Part shown: piece by piece, positions 26,504-35,475 of the stretch
How positions within the stretch are numbered: position 1 is the first letter of the stretch
Layout: every line of letters starts with the position of its first letter
Assembly: GCF_016464015.1 (NCBI RefSeq)
Contig: NZ_JACDXT010000001.1
Coordinates: forward strand, 1 to 64,000
DNA: 64,000 nucleotides
Direction of reading: 5' to 3'
Origin: Psychrobacter sp. bablab_jr014
GTDB lineage: Bacteria; Pseudomonadota; Gammaproteobacteria; Pseudomonadales; Moraxellaceae
The notes under the pieces: generated by a model
What the model was told of the DNA's origin: nothing
Seen by the model: the letters and a program-made list of their open reading frames with translations, nothing else
The model's database searches: none
Made by a program: the position numbers and the translations under genes

Positions 26504-26934
26504 AAATACTCGCTTTGCTTGCATCAGGCATGATTATAACACTGCTGCGCTTATAAGAATATGCGGCTTAACAGGTTGCGATGTGTTAAGGCCAGCCTTG
26601 GCGCGTCTCAGTGCTCATAAAAATGAGTTGATAAAATATAAAGGCTTAAAAACTACAATACAATGGCGCTGTGTTGCCATCTCAAAAACATCAAAAATAC
26701 GACATGCAATACGGACATTAATAGGGCTTTGATAACAGACCAAAGGCTGAGCGCGCGTCATAACAGCGCATTTTAACACAGACCCTGTGATTTACACATG
26801 ATGTTCCGACCGCGTGCATTCCTCTTTATAGTGGGGATGTTGCTGGCTTATTTAAAGGGGTAGCCTGCGTGTAGGCCAAATCCTTATACAGGCAGGCAAC
26901 CACAAAAGTCGATATTACCGTTATTCATGTGCCA
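26504..26934. other. Intergenic region dnaG-rpoD
   Basis: About 430 bases between dnaG and rpoD, both on the minus strand. It probably holds rpoD promoters, but I found no clear hexamer pair, terminator or gene. rpsU, which often accompanies dnaG-rpoD, is absent. Confidence 0.4.
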
Positions 26935-29064
26935 TCAGCTCATCTGCGCCGATTGTTCAGCTTGTTTGGCGCGCAGCCAGTCGTTTAGGCATTGGCTTTG
27001 TTTACGCACAATCGCCAAGGTCACGGGATTGGGATTGCTGATTAAGGCTTGGGTCTTTTTTTGCAAATGACGGTTTAAGACTTGAGTCAACAGATTATCA
27101 ATCAAATCATCAAAGTTTGACACCTCATGCTTGGATAAGGTGCGATAAAATTCTGCCCAACTGCGGCTTAATACCGCCTGCGTGTCGGCGCTTAGATTTG
27201 CCAAGATAAAATGCGCGCCCGCGTTGGTGTCTGCTGGTAAAAACGGCAAGCAGCGCTGTACCGTATTGACCACCTCAAAGAGCATTGGGTCTTGTAAATC
27301 TGCCCATGCCAGCGGACGCAAGGCATCAGCAGGCGCTTTTTGTTTAATATGCTGGGGCAGTGCGTCATTGATTCTCGCCTGTTGCCAAAGGCGCGTTAAT
27401 ACATCGTGGCGTAGCGCGTGCGGACAATACAAAAAGCACAGCTGCAACTGCTGACTGACGGTCATGCCGCTGTCAAAGTCTAACAGTGCGTCTTTGGCGG
27501 TGATGCTCGGTTTACGCTTGCCGCCCAGCTTTTGATAAATGTCATTGTTGAGCAAATATCGAAAGCTGCTGCCTTTAGGCAGGGCGGCGCTCAAGGCTTT
27601 GACCTGCGCCATCAGTTTGGCTTTGCCTTCAACAAGGCTTAAGTCGTAGCGCTCGCTTAAATAAGCATAAATGTATTGCGATAACGGCACGGCATGACGG
27701 ATTTGCTCACGCATTGCCTCAGTACTGTGCGCCTTGATATAAGTATCAGGGTCGTGCGCATCAGGTAAAGTCAAAAAGCGTAGCTCTTTGTCATCGCTAA
27801 GAATCGGCAAGCTGACTTCAAGCGTGCGCCATGCGGCCTTTTGTCCCGCGCTATCACCATCAAAACATAAGGTTAGCGTAGGGTTGAGTGTGAGCAAGCG
27901 CGAGATTTGGCTTTCGTTAATCGCCGTACCCATTGACGCGACCGCGCCATAAATCCCCGCTTGATACAGCGCAATCACATCCATATACCCTTCGACGACC
28001 AGCCACGAGTCCGCACGCTGCTTGCGCGACTCATAGTAGCCATAGAGGACGTGCTGCTTATGAAACACAGGCGAGTCTGAGGAGTTAATATATTTGGGCT
28101 TAACCTCATTGTCCAGCGCGCGCCCAGCAAAGCCAATCACCCGCCCTTGATTGTCACGAATGGGAAAAATCACGCGGTCACGCAATAGGTCATAATCGCG
28201 CCCCGATTCAGAACGGCGCACCAGACCTAATGCGCGTAAGCCCTCGATGTCTTGCGGAAAGGCATGCTCTAAATGCTGCCAGCCAAAGGGCGCATAGCCC
28301 AGCATAAAGGTGTCAAGGCTGGCATCCGTAATGCCGCGACTTTGAAAATAATGCATCGCGTGCGGGTGGCTCGTTAAGCTTTGCCGATAAAACGCGGCAA
28401 TACGCTCGAGTAGCTCGTATAGGTTGCCATCTGCCGCCGTCTCCGCGCCATTCATCATCGACATATCGGCGGGCAAGCCATTGTCAAAACTGACATCATA
28501 GCCCATGTCGTCGTAGCTGCTGTCTATACCATTATCGATATAGCCCGCGTCGCTGTCATCAATCATCGGTGGATAAGGCGCCGCGTCCATAGGCACGGCA
28601 TCATGAGGATAGCCGCTGTCATGCGTCTCATATTCAGGTGCAGCGTCAGGAACAGAAAAAGCGGGCGCTTGCTCGCTATAGTTTGGCGGCGCGCTGGTAG
28701 GAGTAGGAAGAATAGGCGCTTTGGGTGCAGATTGTATGGGCGTGCGCTGGTAACTGACGTTTTTTTGTTCGTCTTTAGGCACTTCAATGCCTGTCTGGCG
28801 TGACAGTTCGTCAACCGCTTCCATAAAGGTTAGGTTTTCATAATCACGTAGAAAACCAATCGCATTGCCACCCACACCGCAACCAAAGCAGTGATAAATG
28901 TTTTTTTGTGGATTGACATAAAAGGAAGGGGACTTTTCGCCATGAAAGGGGCAACAGCCCTTAAACTCATTGCCCGCGCGTTTAAGCGTGGTGTGCCGCC
29001 CAATAATACTGACGAGGTCAGCTTGGCTGTTTAGTTGTTCTAAAATATGATTGGGGATACTCAT
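26935..29064 (-). CDS. dnaG: DNA primase DnaG
   Basis: DnaG makes RNA primers at the replication fork. The N-terminal CHC2 zinc domain is clear (CCPFHGEKSPSF and YHCFGCGVGGNAIGF). The TOPRIM core has WLVVEGYMDVIALYQAG and CFDGDSAGQKAAWR. The C-terminal third would bind the DnaB helicase. At 709 residues it is longer than the 581 of E. coli. The extra length is an acidic, Pro- and Tyr-rich low-complexity insert at about residues 105-215, between the zinc domain and the polymerase core. The SD is weak. dnaG precedes rpoD as in the classical macromolecular-synthesis operon. Confidence 0.96.
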   Translation of the reverse strand: MSIPNHILEQLNSQADLVSIIGRHTTLKRAGNEFKGCCPFHGEKSPSFYVNPQKNIYHCFGCGVGGNAIGFLRDYENLTFMEAVDELSRQTGIEVPKDEQKNVSYQRTPIQSAPKAPILPTPTSAPPNYSEQAPAFSVPDAAPEYETHDSGYPHDAVPMDAAPYPPMIDDSDAGYIDNGIDSSYDDMGYDVSFDNGLPADMSMMNGAETAADGNLYELLERIAAFYRQSLTSHPHAMHYFQSRGITDASLDTFMLGYAPFGWQHLEHAFPQDIEGLRALGLVRRSESGRDYDLLRDRVIFPIRDNQGRVIGFAGRALDNEVKPKYINSSDSPVFHKQHVLYGYYESRKQRADSWLVVEGYMDVIALYQAGIYGAVASMGTAINESQISRLLTLNPTLTLCFDGDSAGQKAAWRTLEVSLPILSDDKELRFLTLPDAHDPDTYIKAHSTEAMREQIRHAVPLSQYIYAYLSERYDLSLVEGKAKLMAQVKALSAALPKGSSFRYLLNNDIYQKLGGKRKPSITAKDALLDFDSGMTVSQQLQLCFLYCPHALRHDVLTRLWQQARINDALPQHIKQKAPADALRPLAWADLQDPMLFEVVNTVQRCLPFLPADTNAGAHFILANLSADTQAVLSRSWAEFYRTLSKHEVSNFDDLIDNLLTQVLNRHLQKKTQALISNPNPVTLAIVRKQSQCLNDWLRAKQAEQSAQMS

Positions 29065-29250
29065 ATCAGCCAGCTTACCATCAAAAAAATAATCAGCACA
29101 AAGACTTATTTACCGCTTACTTTTAGTCGCTTTTTTAGGCATTAGTCACAAGATGTCTGTGACCATTATCACGTCATAGGGCGCAATAATACCGCTATCG
29201 ATACACAATAAGACAGCACCACCTATCAAAAAGGACGAAAACTGAGCGAT

Positions 29251-29280
29251 AAAAAAGGTCAACCGTGAAAAAAGTTGACC
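29251..29280 (-). terminator. Terminator of bamD
   Basis: A 7-bp GGTCAAC/GTTGACC stem, with TTTTTT following on the minus strand, 36 bases after the bamD stop. Confidence 0.8.
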
Positions 29281-29315
29281 TTGTAGTATAACACGATAAT
29301 GGGTTTTACCGAGGT

Positions 29316-30479
29316 TTAATCATCATCTATCATGTCGTCACTGGGTGCAAAACGGATGCGGCTATTACTGGTAGGGCGATTATCCGCACTGGCTTCTTTC
29401 GCCGCTTGGATGGCACTTGCTGGGCTGGTCGTTTGTTCAGTAGCATTGTCAGGCAGGTCTAAGCCAACATTCACACCGTCCCCATTTTGTAGGTTCATAC
29501 TGCTTTGTGTAGCGGCGTCATCACTTGGTAGTCTGAGCTGGGCTGCATTGCGAATCATTTGTGTGCGTGTTGCCCCTGTATAGTCACCCGTTGCCGTAGC
29601 GCTGGCATCCATCCCTGAGCGACCCAATTTACCAAAAGTGACTTTGTTCAGCCATGAGCGCGCACGTTTGGTGGATACCTTGACTTGTCCATCATTGGTC
29701 AACCATTCAGGATAGTTGATTTGTAATAGTGTGCGGTATTCATTAGCCAGCTCCGTTAAGCCAAGCTGTTCATGACTGTACGCCAAAATAGCAATGGCTT
29801 CTGGTACAGATTGGCTCTGTGGGTAGTACTGAAAGACCCACTTAGCACGATTGGCAGCAGCCACATAGGCCTCACGCTCGATATACCATTTGGCAGCAGT
29901 CAACTCACTTTCGGCAAACTGGTTGTAAATAAAAGTCATGCGCTGCGCGGCGTCAGGTGTATAGGGGCTGTTTGGGTATTTACTGATCAGCTCCTGAAAG
30001 TTAGCAAAGGCAAGGCGCAAGTATGCGGTGTCACGCTCAGCTTGGTTTAAGTTAAATAGATTAAGACCGTCTGAGCTGCCTTCCATATTGGCCACGCCGC
30101 GCACGTAATAGGCGTAGCTGATTTGTGGGTTTGATGGATATAGGCGTATAAACTGCTCGGCACTGGCGGCGGCGTCTTCGTATTTGCCGTTTTCGTACTG
30201 CGCGTACATGGTGTCAAGCAGAGCTTGCTCAGCATATTGGCCTGTTGGATAAAAGGTGCGTAGATTCGTCAAGTCTTCGATAGCGGCGTTAAAATGCTCT
30301 TTATCAAGGCTGGTCACCGCATCGCGGTAGTAGCTTTGTTCTGACTTTTCGGCGGTGACGATGGCATCATCATTTTTGCCTGTTAAGTTCTTGAAGGTCT
30401 GACAGCCGACCAAATTGACGCTGAGCGCAAGCAAGGTTATTGATGATATTTTGATAAACGTGTTGCCAGCAGGGCGCAT
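29316..30479 (-). CDS. bamD: Outer membrane assembly lipoprotein BamD
   Basis: BamD is the essential lipoprotein of the BAM complex that inserts outer-membrane proteins. The start at 30479 is supported by GGAGAGG 4-5 bases upstream, followed by a signal peptide and lipobox LVGC with Cys near residue 26. TPR-like repeats span about residues 50-270, including YYRDAVTSLDKEHFNAAIED and YVRGVANMEGS. About 110 extra C-terminal residues of low complexity make it 387 residues, against about 245 in E. coli. The frame is open to 30566 but the extra residues lack a start signal. It is divergent from rluD, as in other Gammaproteobacteria. Confidence 0.93.
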   Translation of the reverse strand: MRPAGNTFIKISSITLLALSVNLVGCQTFKNLTGKNDDAIVTAEKSEQSYYRDAVTSLDKEHFNAAIEDLTNLRTFYPTGQYAEQALLDTMYAQYENGKYEDAAASAEQFIRLYPSNPQISYAYYVRGVANMEGSSDGLNLFNLNQAERDTAYLRLAFANFQELISKYPNSPYTPDAAQRMTFIYNQFAESELTAAKWYIEREAYVAAANRAKWVFQYYPQSQSVPEAIAILAYSHEQLGLTELANEYRTLLQINYPEWLTNDGQVKVSTKRARSWLNKVTFGKLGRSGMDASATATGDYTGATRTQMIRNAAQLRLPSDDAATQSSMNLQNGDGVNVGLDLPDNATEQTTSPASAIQAAKEASADNRPTSNSRIRFAPSDDMIDDD

Positions 30480-30897
30480 ATTCCTCTCCAGTACCAAACG
30501 CATCATAGCAGCGCTATATGCCATATACAGATTAATAAAAAACAATAACCGTGATTTGTTATTCAAAGATTATTGAAAGCTCTGACTATCCTTGCCGCAG
30601 TTGGGCAGTCCATAGAGTCAGTGAGTGTCATCGTTATTTCTCGTGTGCCGAGCCAGTCATCATTATTATTAATGTATATGCTACGCAATAATGCCCGTAT
30701 TCGACACAGACCGAGGCACAGTTTAGCACGAGTCTGTAAAGACGCGAGTAGAAATCATCAAACCTGCCTTGCAGATACAGTAAATTACTTGGATGTGACA
30801 TTGTAGAGAGTTTTTGTATGTGCAATTGGCGCACTTATTGATAGGGTAGTGAAGAGAGGCATGATACACTATGCGGTTATTCAAGTGATGGCGCACT
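30480..30897. other. Divergent region bamD / rluD
   Basis: About 420 bases with no gene that I can support. It must hold promoters for bamD and rluD; none is convincing. It ends at a 28-bp tandem duplication. Confidence 0.4.
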
Positions 30898-30953
30898 GAT
30901 GCTGCCCATCCTAATCGACCAACCCGATGCTGCCCATCCTAATCGACCAACCC
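30898..30953. repeat. 28-bp perfect tandem duplication at the rluD start
   Basis: The unit beginning GATGCTGCCCATCCTAATCG (30898-30925) is repeated immediately and exactly at 30926-30953. Each copy contains an ATG. Since 28 is not a multiple of three, the two copies are read in different frames if translated, giving MLPILIDQPD and then AAHPNRPTRI. Confidence 0.95.
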
Positions 30954-30967
30954 GAATTGATGATGCT

Positions 30968-32098
30968 ATGACCACACCGATTTCACAACCTGCAACCAAA
31001 GATACCGATTTTAAGACCGATAATGACTTTGATGTCGATAATGACATGCTTGATGAGCCACTGTTTGATGACGATACCGAAGCACTCGATGATGACAATG
31101 AAGACGAAGCACAAGATTTAGATACGCCTGCTTCTGATGTTGTTGATATTCGTCATACGGTCACTGAGAATCAATCTGGACTGCGCATTGATAAGGTCGC
31201 ATCATTGGCGTTGAGCGATTTTTCGCGCGCACAGCTGCAAGGCTGGCTGAGCGATGGTAGCCTTGTGTGCAATGGGACAACGCAAAAACCCAAATACCGC
31301 GTGCAGGCAGGTGATGAGCTGCATCTTAGTACCACGCTTGAGCAGCATGGCGCAGATTTGCCCGAAGATATCGATATCGATGTGGTCTATGAAGACGATG
31401 CGGTATTGGTGATTAATAAACCTGTCGGCATGGTCGTGCATCCAGGCGCGGGTAACCCAACGGGAACATTGGTCAATGCCTTGCTGTACCATTATCCTGC
31501 GCAGCACCATTTGCCACGTGCAGGCCTTGTGCACCGTATTGATAAAGACACCTCAGGGCTATTGCTGATCGGCAAAACCAAGCCTGCACAAATGGCACTG
31601 ATGGAGCAGCTAAAAGACAAATCTGTGTACCGTCATTATCAATGTGTGGTCGCGGGCGATGCGGCAAGCCTCATGCGTCATCGGGTAATTGATGCGCCGA
31701 TTGGCCGTCATCGAACCCAGCGTACCAAAATGACGGTGATGACCGCAGGTCGTGACGCGGTCACGCACTTGATGGACATTACACCGCTGAATGAAAACTA
31801 CTGCCTTGTGGATGTTGGGCTAGAGACAGGACGCACGCATCAGATTCGTGTACACATGAGCCATATCGGGCATCCACTGGTGGGTGACCGTATGTATGGC
31901 GGTCGTCGTCAGCTGCGCTCAGGCTTGAGTGAAGTGCAGCGGCAGACAATTCAGCGCTTTCCGCGTCAGGCGCTGCACGCTTACGCGCTTGGTTTTGTAC
32001 ATCCTGTGACGGGGCAAGATATTGAGGTCACTGCACCACTGCCTGAAGACATGCTGGCGCTGATTGATGCGCTGGACGATGGCTTGACTGAGAGATAA
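30968..32098 (+). CDS. rluD: 23S rRNA pseudouridine synthase RluD
   Basis: RluD makes pseudouridines in helix 69 of 23S rRNA (positions 1911, 1915 and 1917 in E. coli). After an acidic Asp/Glu-rich N-terminus of about 55 residues comes an S4 RNA-binding domain, then the synthase domain. The catalytic Asp is in LVHRIDKDTSGLLLIGK. GRTHQIRVHMSHIGHPLVGD is also typical. The start is uncertain: the frame opens at 30899 inside a tandem duplication, but ATG 30968 (MTTPIS) is a likelier start; neither has a clear SD. pgeF follows after 3 bases. Confidence 0.93.
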   Translation: MTTPISQPATKDTDFKTDNDFDVDNDMLDEPLFDDDTEALDDDNEDEAQDLDTPASDVVDIRHTVTENQSGLRIDKVASLALSDFSRAQLQGWLSDGSLVCNGTTQKPKYRVQAGDELHLSTTLEQHGADLPEDIDIDVVYEDDAVLVINKPVGMVVHPGAGNPTGTLVNALLYHYPAQHHLPRAGLVHRIDKDTSGLLLIGKTKPAQMALMEQLKDKSVYRHYQCVVAGDAASLMRHRVIDAPIGRHRTQRTKMTVMTAGRDAVTHLMDITPLNENYCLVDVGLETGRTHQIRVHMSHIGHPLVGDRMYGGRRQLRSGLSEVQRQTIQRFPRQALHAYALGFVHPVTGQDIEVTAPLPEDMLALIDALDDGLTER

Positions 32099-32101
32099 AT
32101 C

Positions 32102-32956
32102 ATGCAAAATCGCGCGCCGTTACAGCGCTTGGCACAGAGTGAAACGTTACTAGTATTACAGACCACCACAGGGCTGACGACAGATACCGATATCACCACC
32201 ACGCCCAATACACCCAGCTATGAAGCCTTTAACTTGGGGCTGCATGTGGGTGATGACGCTGCCGCTGTCCGTGCGCGCCGTATGCAACTGCTTGCCATGC
32301 TAAACCAAAATATAAGCAGACATGACACAAACGCACAGCCCATTACCAAAATACAATGGCTTAGCCAAGTGCATGGCGATACCATTTATGACGCGGACGC
32401 TGCTCCGAGTTTGCAAGCACCTGCTGCCGATGCGATGATAAGTAGCCGCGCAGGACAAGCATTAGCGATTATGACTGCTGATTGCGTGCCTGTGACCCTG
32501 TACCAGCCAACGACAGGAAAAATAGCCGCGATTCATGCAGGCTGGCAAGGGTTGGCAAATGGTATTATTGCTAAGACAGTCGCTCAATTTGACAGCACTG
32601 CGCCTATTTCTGCATGGATAGGGGCAAGCATCAGCCAAGATAATTATGAAGTCGGCATGGCAATGGCGCATAAGCTGTATGCAGGTTGCCAAGCGGCGCA
32701 CAGCATCTCTGACATGAGCGAAGCGGACTTTATACAGCGTTATAGTGACGCCAAAACGATGGATACAGATAAGTGCCATATCAATTTGCCGCAGCTTGCC
32801 TTTGACCAATTGATACACGCAGGCGCGCACGTACAACATCCCATGCCTGTAGCGTGCAGTTATGCCAATGCAGATTATTATTCCTATCGTCGGCAAACGC
32901 ATTTAGGGCAGCCTGCGACAGGACGTATGGCAATGATTATTGTGCGTTTGGCTTAG
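32102..32956 (+). CDS. pgeF: YfiH/PgeF-family protein (peptidoglycan editing factor / multicopper-like enzyme)
   Basis: YfiH/PgeF proteins limit wrong incorporation of amino acids in peptidoglycan in E. coli; relatives have laccase and purine nucleoside phosphorylase activity. The zinc-site residues are visible: His in WLSQVHGDTI, Cys in MTADCVPVTLY and His in AAIHAGWQGLANGI. The C-terminal part has the ACSYANADYYSYRR motif. The length of 284 is somewhat over the usual 240-260, from a longer N-terminus and loops. It is directly downstream of rluD, as in E. coli, and likely co-transcribed. Confidence 0.92.
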   Translation: MQNRAPLQRLAQSETLLVLQTTTGLTTDTDITTTPNTPSYEAFNLGLHVGDDAAAVRARRMQLLAMLNQNISRHDTNAQPITKIQWLSQVHGDTIYDADAAPSLQAPAADAMISSRAGQALAIMTADCVPVTLYQPTTGKIAAIHAGWQGLANGIIAKTVAQFDSTAPISAWIGASISQDNYEVGMAMAHKLYAGCQAAHSISDMSEADFIQRYSDAKTMDTDKCHINLPQLAFDQLIHAGAHVQHPMPVACSYANADYYSYRRQTHLGQPATGRMAMIIVRLA

Positions 32957-33028
32957 CATCGTTTGTAGCGGTTTTTATTTTTTATTTATCCTTATTTAAT
33001 TCACTGATTATTTGACATTAGAGCGTGT

Positions 33029-33622
33029 ATGACGATCCTAAAGACCCCGCAAGCATCGACCCAAGATTTGTCTATGGCTGTGATTTACCATAGCAACTAT
33101 GGTCACACCCGCCGCGTTGCCATCGCTATCGCTGACGGTGCGCGCCAGCAGCTATCCGCCGAGCAAGTCAAAGCAATAGATATTCACGATGCCGATTGGG
33201 ATTTTATTGATGCTGCTGATATTTTGGTGTTTGGCAGTGCGGTCTATATGGGTAGCGTGACCGCCGAATTTAAAACCTTTATGGATGAGACTTCACAGCG
33301 TTGGTATCACCGCAAATGGGAAGGTAAGTGGGCGGCAGGCTTTGCCAATTCAGGCGGACTCAGCGGCGATAAGTTGGCGGTATTGCAACAAATATGCCTT
33401 TATGCCATGCAGCACGGGATGCACTGGCTGGGTTTGCCGCTGATGCCGACAGGACATAGTGAAACCGATTTGAACCGTCTGTCTGGATTTTTAGGCTTAA
33501 TGACGCAGTCTGTTGATGCACCGCCTGAAGAAACGCCATGTAAAGGCGATATCGATACCGCCATTTGGTTCGGTGAGCATTTGGCTAAGACTATTATCAA
33601 ACATGCACCAGCTGCCGAGTAG
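33029..33622 (+). CDS. Flavodoxin-family NAD(P)H:quinone oxidoreductase-like protein
   Basis: The protein of 197 residues has the FMN phosphate loop VIYHSNYGHTRRVA near residue 20, and later LVFGSAVYMGSVTAEFKTFM and GFANSGGLSGDK. This is the arrangement of WrbA-like or related flavodoxin-fold quinone reductases. The family uses FMN for two-electron reduction of quinones in the cytoplasm. It follows pgeF by 72 bases on the same strand and ends in a terminator. The exact substrate cannot be named; it is not a close WrbA by the motifs I can see. Confidence 0.85.
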   Translation: MTILKTPQASTQDLSMAVIYHSNYGHTRRVAIAIADGARQQLSAEQVKAIDIHDADWDFIDAADILVFGSAVYMGSVTAEFKTFMDETSQRWYHRKWEGKWAAGFANSGGLSGDKLAVLQQICLYAMQHGMHWLGLPLMPTGHSETDLNRLSGFLGLMTQSVDAPPEETPCKGDIDTAIWFGEHLAKTIIKHAPAAE

Positions 33623-33640
33623 CGTCATTCTTTATTTAAA

Positions 33641-33670
33641 AAAAACAGCGCCAATGTTGCGCTGTTTTTT
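33641..33670. terminator. Bidirectional terminator
   Basis: CAGCGC/GCGCTG stem with a 7-base loop, with an A run on the left and T run on the right. It serves the flavodoxin gene and the convergent small lipoprotein gene. Confidence 0.88.
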
Positions 33671-33695
33671 TATACGCACACCAGTGATGTCTGTG

Positions 33696-33827
33696 TTAAT
33701 GACTGTGCGTAGCGGCCTGCTGCAAGGTGGTGACAGGAATAGGGCTATCAACGAACTGTATGCTCTGACAGCCTGTCAGCAGCAATGTAAAAAGCAGCGC
33801 GGTCGTCGCAGAAATAATATGGGTCAT
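33696..33827 (-). CDS. Very small lipoprotein downstream of tolB
   Basis: A 43-residue product starting at ATG 33827 has a clear lipoprotein signal: TALLFTLLLTGC, with Cys near residue 19. The mature part is only about 25 residues (CQSIQFVDSPIPVTTLQQ). It lies between two terminators, on the tolB strand. Size and lipobox resemble small envelope lipoproteins such as entericidins or LptM (YifL), but no similarity is sure. The open frame extends upstream to 34007, yet that stretch is unlikely to be translated. In other genomes pal occupies this place; this is not pal. Confidence 0.55.
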   Translation of the reverse strand: MTHIISATTALLFTLLLTGCQSIQFVDSPIPVTTLQQAATHSH

Positions 33828-33920
33828 CATAATGATGCATATCTCGATAAGGGCACAACATCGTATACAGCTATAAAATAGCCTAAGCAAAAATAACGTA
33901 TTGTGCGTCACTTTGATAAT

Positions 33921-33951
33921 AAAAAAGTGCCTTATCTTATTTGTAAGGCAC
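33921..33951 (-). terminator. Terminator of tolB
   Basis: An 8-bp GTGCCTTA/TAAGGCAC stem with a 9-base loop; on the minus strand a TTTTTT run follows, about 75 bases after the tolB stop. Confidence 0.85.
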
Positions 33952-34025
33952 TGATGGTTTAATAATAAAAAAGCGTCATTACAGCAGCAAACAGTTAAAT
34001 GAACCAAATAACGGCAAATGGTTTA

Positions 34026-35339
34026 TTATTTTACAGGTGCTGACCATACGGGTGAGCGGATAGTGCCGTTACCTATTTTGGTGACGGTATTGCTGCCATC
34101 TAAAGATTTGATGGTCAGTGTGCCTTTACTGCCTTCCTTAGTCGCCAGAACCACACGCTTGCCACTGGGTGAAAACGTCGGCGCTTCGTCCAGTCCCATT
34201 CCCCCAAAACTTGCAACATTGTCGCCACTACTATTCATCACGGCCGCTGAGCGGCCACTTAGATAAGCAATCTGTGTACCGTCTTTATTAAAGTGTGGCG
34301 TGGTGGCATAGCCACCTTTTGAGACTTGCTGCACACTGCCTGAGCCAAAGGTATAACGATAGATACGCGGCTGATTGTTTTTGCCGTTGTCATAGACATA
34401 AGCAAAAGATTGACCGTCAGGCGCATAGCTCGGCTGTAATCCTTTGGTCAGTCTGCGCGCCGCGCCGCCACTAGTACTCATCTCGTAGATATAATCCTCG
34501 CCTTCGTGACTGCTAGAGAACAAAATGCGTCCACCATCAGGTGAAAAAGAGGGACTCATATTAGAGCCGCGCAAGTTGGCAGTGATAGGCTGTGCGCCGC
34601 CACTGATACTTTGGACATAAATCACAGGATAGGATCTGTCGCGTTGTACCACATAGGCGATACGTCCGCCATCCGCCGACCATGCTGGCGAGTAGATTGA
34701 GCCTTGTACTTCGGCAATGGTTTGTTCATTCTCGCCAGTCGCATCCATGACTTTGATGCGCGAAATCTTTTTCGCCCCTGTACCTGATTCTTCAATATAC
34801 GCGATACGTCCTGCATAATCGCGCGGCTCACCTGTGATTAAATGACGGACATTATCAGCAATCACATCGGCAGCGTAACGTAAACTATTGGCATCACGTT
34901 TTGAATTAAGTGTTTGCTTGCCTTCTATCGCGCGCCCTGTTTGCGTGTCAACGACTTCATAATCAATAACCACATCACCACCTGCCATGCGCGTGTTACC
35001 GACCACGACATAAGGAATGGCCGTACTTTGCCACAGTGGTAGTTTACTTGCCACCTCACGGCTGGTATGCGGCTGCTCAGGCAGGTTTTGACTGGTGGTC
35101 TTAAGATCGGAATTGAGCACCTTTGCCGCCATAGGAGAGATGACGGTATCACCTGCAAATGGCACAAGGGCAATTTGATTGGTTTGTTTGGGCACTTTGT
35201 AATCAAACACTAAAGGTTCAGGGGCAGCATTGGCATAAGGCATGGCACTTACCATCATTACCGCACCAACCAAAGACAATAGATGCAGTTTACCAAATGA
35301 AGTTTTTTTGCAGGCGGACTTATAAATAATTACTGGCAA
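34026..35339 (-). CDS. tolB: Tol-Pal system protein TolB
   Basis: TolB is a periplasmic beta-propeller protein that links Pal with the TolQRA motor during cell constriction. A signal peptide ends at PYANAAPEP near residue 39, followed by an N-terminal alpha/beta domain. Six propeller blades carry repeats such as SPAWSADGGRIAYV, SPSFSPDGGRILFS and APTFSPSGKRVVL. The best start is a TTG at 35339 with AGGAG about 8 bases upstream; the frame is open from ATG 35357. It follows tolA by about 130 bases. pal and cpoB are not downstream. Confidence 0.95.
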   Translation of the reverse strand: MPVIIYKSACKKTSFGKLHLLSLVGAVMMVSAMPYANAAPEPLVFDYKVPKQTNQIALVPFAGDTVISPMAAKVLNSDLKTTSQNLPEQPHTSREVASKLPLWQSTAIPYVVVGNTRMAGGDVVIDYEVVDTQTGRAIEGKQTLNSKRDANSLRYAADVIADNVRHLITGEPRDYAGRIAYIEESGTGAKKISRIKVMDATGENEQTIAEVQGSIYSPAWSADGGRIAYVVQRDRSYPVIYVQSISGGAQPITANLRGSNMSPSFSPDGGRILFSSSHEGEDYIYEMSTSGGAARRLTKGLQPSYAPDGQSFAYVYDNGKNNQPRIYRYTFGSGSVQQVSKGGYATTPHFNKDGTQIAYLSGRSAAVMNSSGDNVASFGGMGLDEAPTFSPSGKRVVLATKEGSKGTLTIKSLDGSNTVTKIGNGTIRSPVWSAPVK

Positions 35340-35475
35340 AATATAAACTCCTAACATTATGTATTTATTCTTATAGGCGGTAGTCGCGCCTGATAGTCAT
35401 AAAGTAATGCAATATCAAAGGGGATACAAGTGGCACGCTGTAAACGAAGAGAATTACAGATGCATCGTAATCGTG

